5,479 bases of DNA from Acidisarcina sp. (GTDB lineage Bacteria > Acidobacteriota > Blastocatellia > Pyrinomonadales > Pyrinomonadaceae). Positions 4,487 to 5,479 of this stretch are shown piece after piece (positions within the stretch are counted from its first letter, which is position 1; each line of letters opens with the position of its first letter). Below the pieces are notes generated by a model. The model was not told the DNA's origin, did not search any database, and worked only from the letters and a program-made list of their open reading frames with translations. Position numbers and translations under genes: made by a program. The stretch covers positions 1 to 5,479 of the forward strand of contig JAJNPX010000016.1 in assembly GCA_021155145.1 (NCBI GenBank). The letters run 5' to 3'.

Positions 4487-5305
4487 TCAAGTATGCGCAG
4501 CAACTTTCGGTGCCGCACTCTGGCCTCTTTCCCGCTTCTGTTCACTGGTAAGCGTAAGTATCTCGGGGCCGTCAAGTGTGACCGCTATCGTATGCTCACA
4601 ATGGGCCGACGGATTCCCGTCACGGGTAACGACGGTCCATCTGTCGTCCAGCGTTCTGGTTTCCGGCGTGCCGATGTTGAGCATCGGCTCGATCGCGAAG
4701 CAATATCCCGCCCTTACCCGCTCTTTCGTTCCGGCTCGCCCGTAATTCGGTATCTGCGGGGCCTCATGCATCGAGCGGCCGATGCCGTGGCCGGTGTAAT
4801 CCCTCACGATGCCGTAGCCGTGCTTTTCAGCATGCTCCTGGATCGCGGCGCCGATATCCCCGATCCGCTTATTTGGCCGGCACTGTTCGATACCGAGGGC
4901 GAGACACTCCTCGGTCACGCGAATAAGCCGTTTCAGTTCATCGCTGATCTCGCCGACCGGCACCGTGATCGCGGTATCGCCGACAAACCCGTTGAGCGTA
5001 CAGGCCATGTCGAGCGAGATGATATCGCCCTCGACGAGCGGCGTATCGGTGGAGAATCCGTGAACGATCTGGTCGTTCGGCGAGGCACAGATCGCGAACG
5101 GGAACGGCACCATGCCATGCGGCTTGTACCCGATAAAGGTCGGGATCGCTCCCGCGTCCCGCATCATTTTCTCGGCCGCCGAATTCAGTTCGAGTGTCGT
5201 CACTCCCGGTTTCACCATCGCACGAAGGGCCTCTCGCACCTCGGCGATCAACTCGCCAACGGCACGCATTTTTTCAAGGTCTTTCTGCGATTTCGCGATT
5301 ATCAT
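4487..5305 (-). CDS. map: Type I methionine aminopeptidase
   Basis: Map removes the N-terminal methionine from nascent proteins whose second residue is small; it acts in the cytoplasm at the ribosome exit. Counted from the ATG at 5305 the product has 272 residues with the single pita-bread fold. The five metal ligands are Asp99 (ISLDMAC), Asp110 (FVGDTAI), His173 (TGHGIGR), Glu206 (AIEPM) and Glu237 (CEHTIAV). The catalytic-site histidines His82 and His180 are also present. The start is chosen because MIIAKSQKDLEKMR matches the B. subtilis-type N-terminus. A GTG at 5371 is in frame and would add 22 residues (MFGNATIGGIFSS...), leaving a 24-base gap to adk; neither start has a good Shine-Dalgarno. 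A C-terminal tail beyond ILTLTSEQ (about 249-272) is slightly long and Ala/Lys-rich. The order adk-map-infA is standard. Confidence 0.96.
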   Translation of the reverse strand: MIIAKSQKDLEKMRAVGELIAEVREALRAMVKPGVTTLELNSAAEKMMRDAGAIPTFIGYKPHGMVPFPFAICASPNDQIVHGFSTDTPLVEGDIISLDMACTLNGFVGDTAITVPVGEISDELKRLIRVTEECLALGIEQCRPNKRIGDIGAAIQEHAEKHGYGIVRDYTGHGIGRSMHEAPQIPNYGRAGTKERVRAGYCFAIEPMLNIGTPETRTLDDRWTVVTRDGNPSAHCEHTIAVTLDGPEILTLTSEQKRERGQSAAPKVAAHT

Positions 5306-5395
5306 CCTTTTGCCGAGCAAGAAGCGGGTCGTCGAACTAAATATCCCGCCGATCGTCGCATTTCCAAACACTTTTCTCTCGAACCGGACCGATAA

Positions 5396-5479
5396 CTAAA
5401 CCAGCCGGTCAATCTCGCTGTATATCTCCTCGACGCTGCCTGTCCCGTCGATCCTTGTGAGCCGGCCCGAGCGTTTATA
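5396..5479 (-). CDS. adk: Adenylate kinase, C-terminal end only (5' part outside window)
   Basis: Adenylate kinase interconverts 2 ADP with ATP and AMP in the cytoplasm. Only the last 27 residues are visible, beginning YKRSGRLTRIDGTGSVEEIY and ending in a stop at 5398-5396. The IDGTGSVEEIY block is the typical C-terminal element of bacterial Adk. Position directly upstream of map agrees with the widespread secY-adk-map order, so secY probably lies off the right edge. The gene is cut by the window, not broken. Confidence 0.9.
   Translation of the reverse strand, partial: YKRSGRLTRIDGTGSVEEIYSEIDRLV

Noticed and set aside
4493..5395. Plus-strand open frame of about 300 codons opposite map
   Set aside because: It is an Arg/Asp-rich antisense shadow of map, whose five metal ligands show that map is the real gene.

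Overview
The window looks like a bacterial chromosome. It carries the distal end of the spc/alpha ribosomal-protein superoperon, read entirely from the minus strand. In transcription order (right to left here) the genes are adk (3' end only), map, infA, rpmJ, rpsM, rpsK, rpsD, rpoA, rplQ and accB (cut by the left edge). Every gene is identified by strong family motifs. The long plus-strand open frames are antisense shadows. The pairwise gene order adk-map-infA-rpmJ-rpsM-rpsK-rpsD-rpoA-rplQ is a classic bacterial arrangement. The appended accB, the zinc-type (C+) S4 and L36, the enlarged L17 and the heptad-repeat spacers suggest a Gram-negative lineage such as Acidobacteriota (perhaps Blastocatellia/Pyrinomonadaceae). 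That placement is inference from general impression, not from a search.

Layout. 5396-5479: adenylate kinase C-terminus. 4487-5305: methionine aminopeptidase. 4187-4408: translation initiation factor IF-1, with a duplicated start region. 4023-4136: the 37-residue L36. 3561-3944: S13. 3075-3473: S11. 2289-2921: S4. 1170-2186: RNA polymerase alpha. 554-1057: L17. 1-527: the biotin carboxyl carrier protein of acetyl-CoA carboxylase, lacking only its last few residues. No gene-free stretch exceeds about 155 bases, and no tRNA, rRNA, CRISPR, IS or phage feature is visible.

Functionally the cluster joins translation initiation (IF-1), N-terminal methionine removal (Map), 30S platform and head assembly (S11, S13, S4), 50S proteins (L36, L17) and RNA polymerase assembly (alpha). 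At its end sits a fatty-acid synthesis subunit (AccB), with only 26 bases between rplQ and accB.

The unusual part is between the genes. Seven spacers were examined (map-infA, infA-rpmJ, rpmJ-rpsM, rpsM-rpsK, rpsK-rpsD, rpsD-rpoA, rpoA-rplQ), and every one holds dyad symmetry. Four of them (rpmJ-rpsM, rpsM-rpsK, rpsK-rpsD, rpoA-rplQ) are filled by inverted arrays of 7-base units. The unit sequence differs between spacers, but the two arms within each spacer match each other. The arrays begin 0-5 bases after the upstream stop codon and, in three of the four, end just short of the next ribosome binding site or start. The rpsD-rpoA spacer instead holds two interleaved perfect inverted repeats (9 and 7 bp) with H-type pseudoknot topology. 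They lie directly downstream of the gene for S4, the protein that regulates the alpha operon through an mRNA pseudoknot in E. coli. These spacer structures are the best candidates for something undescribed.
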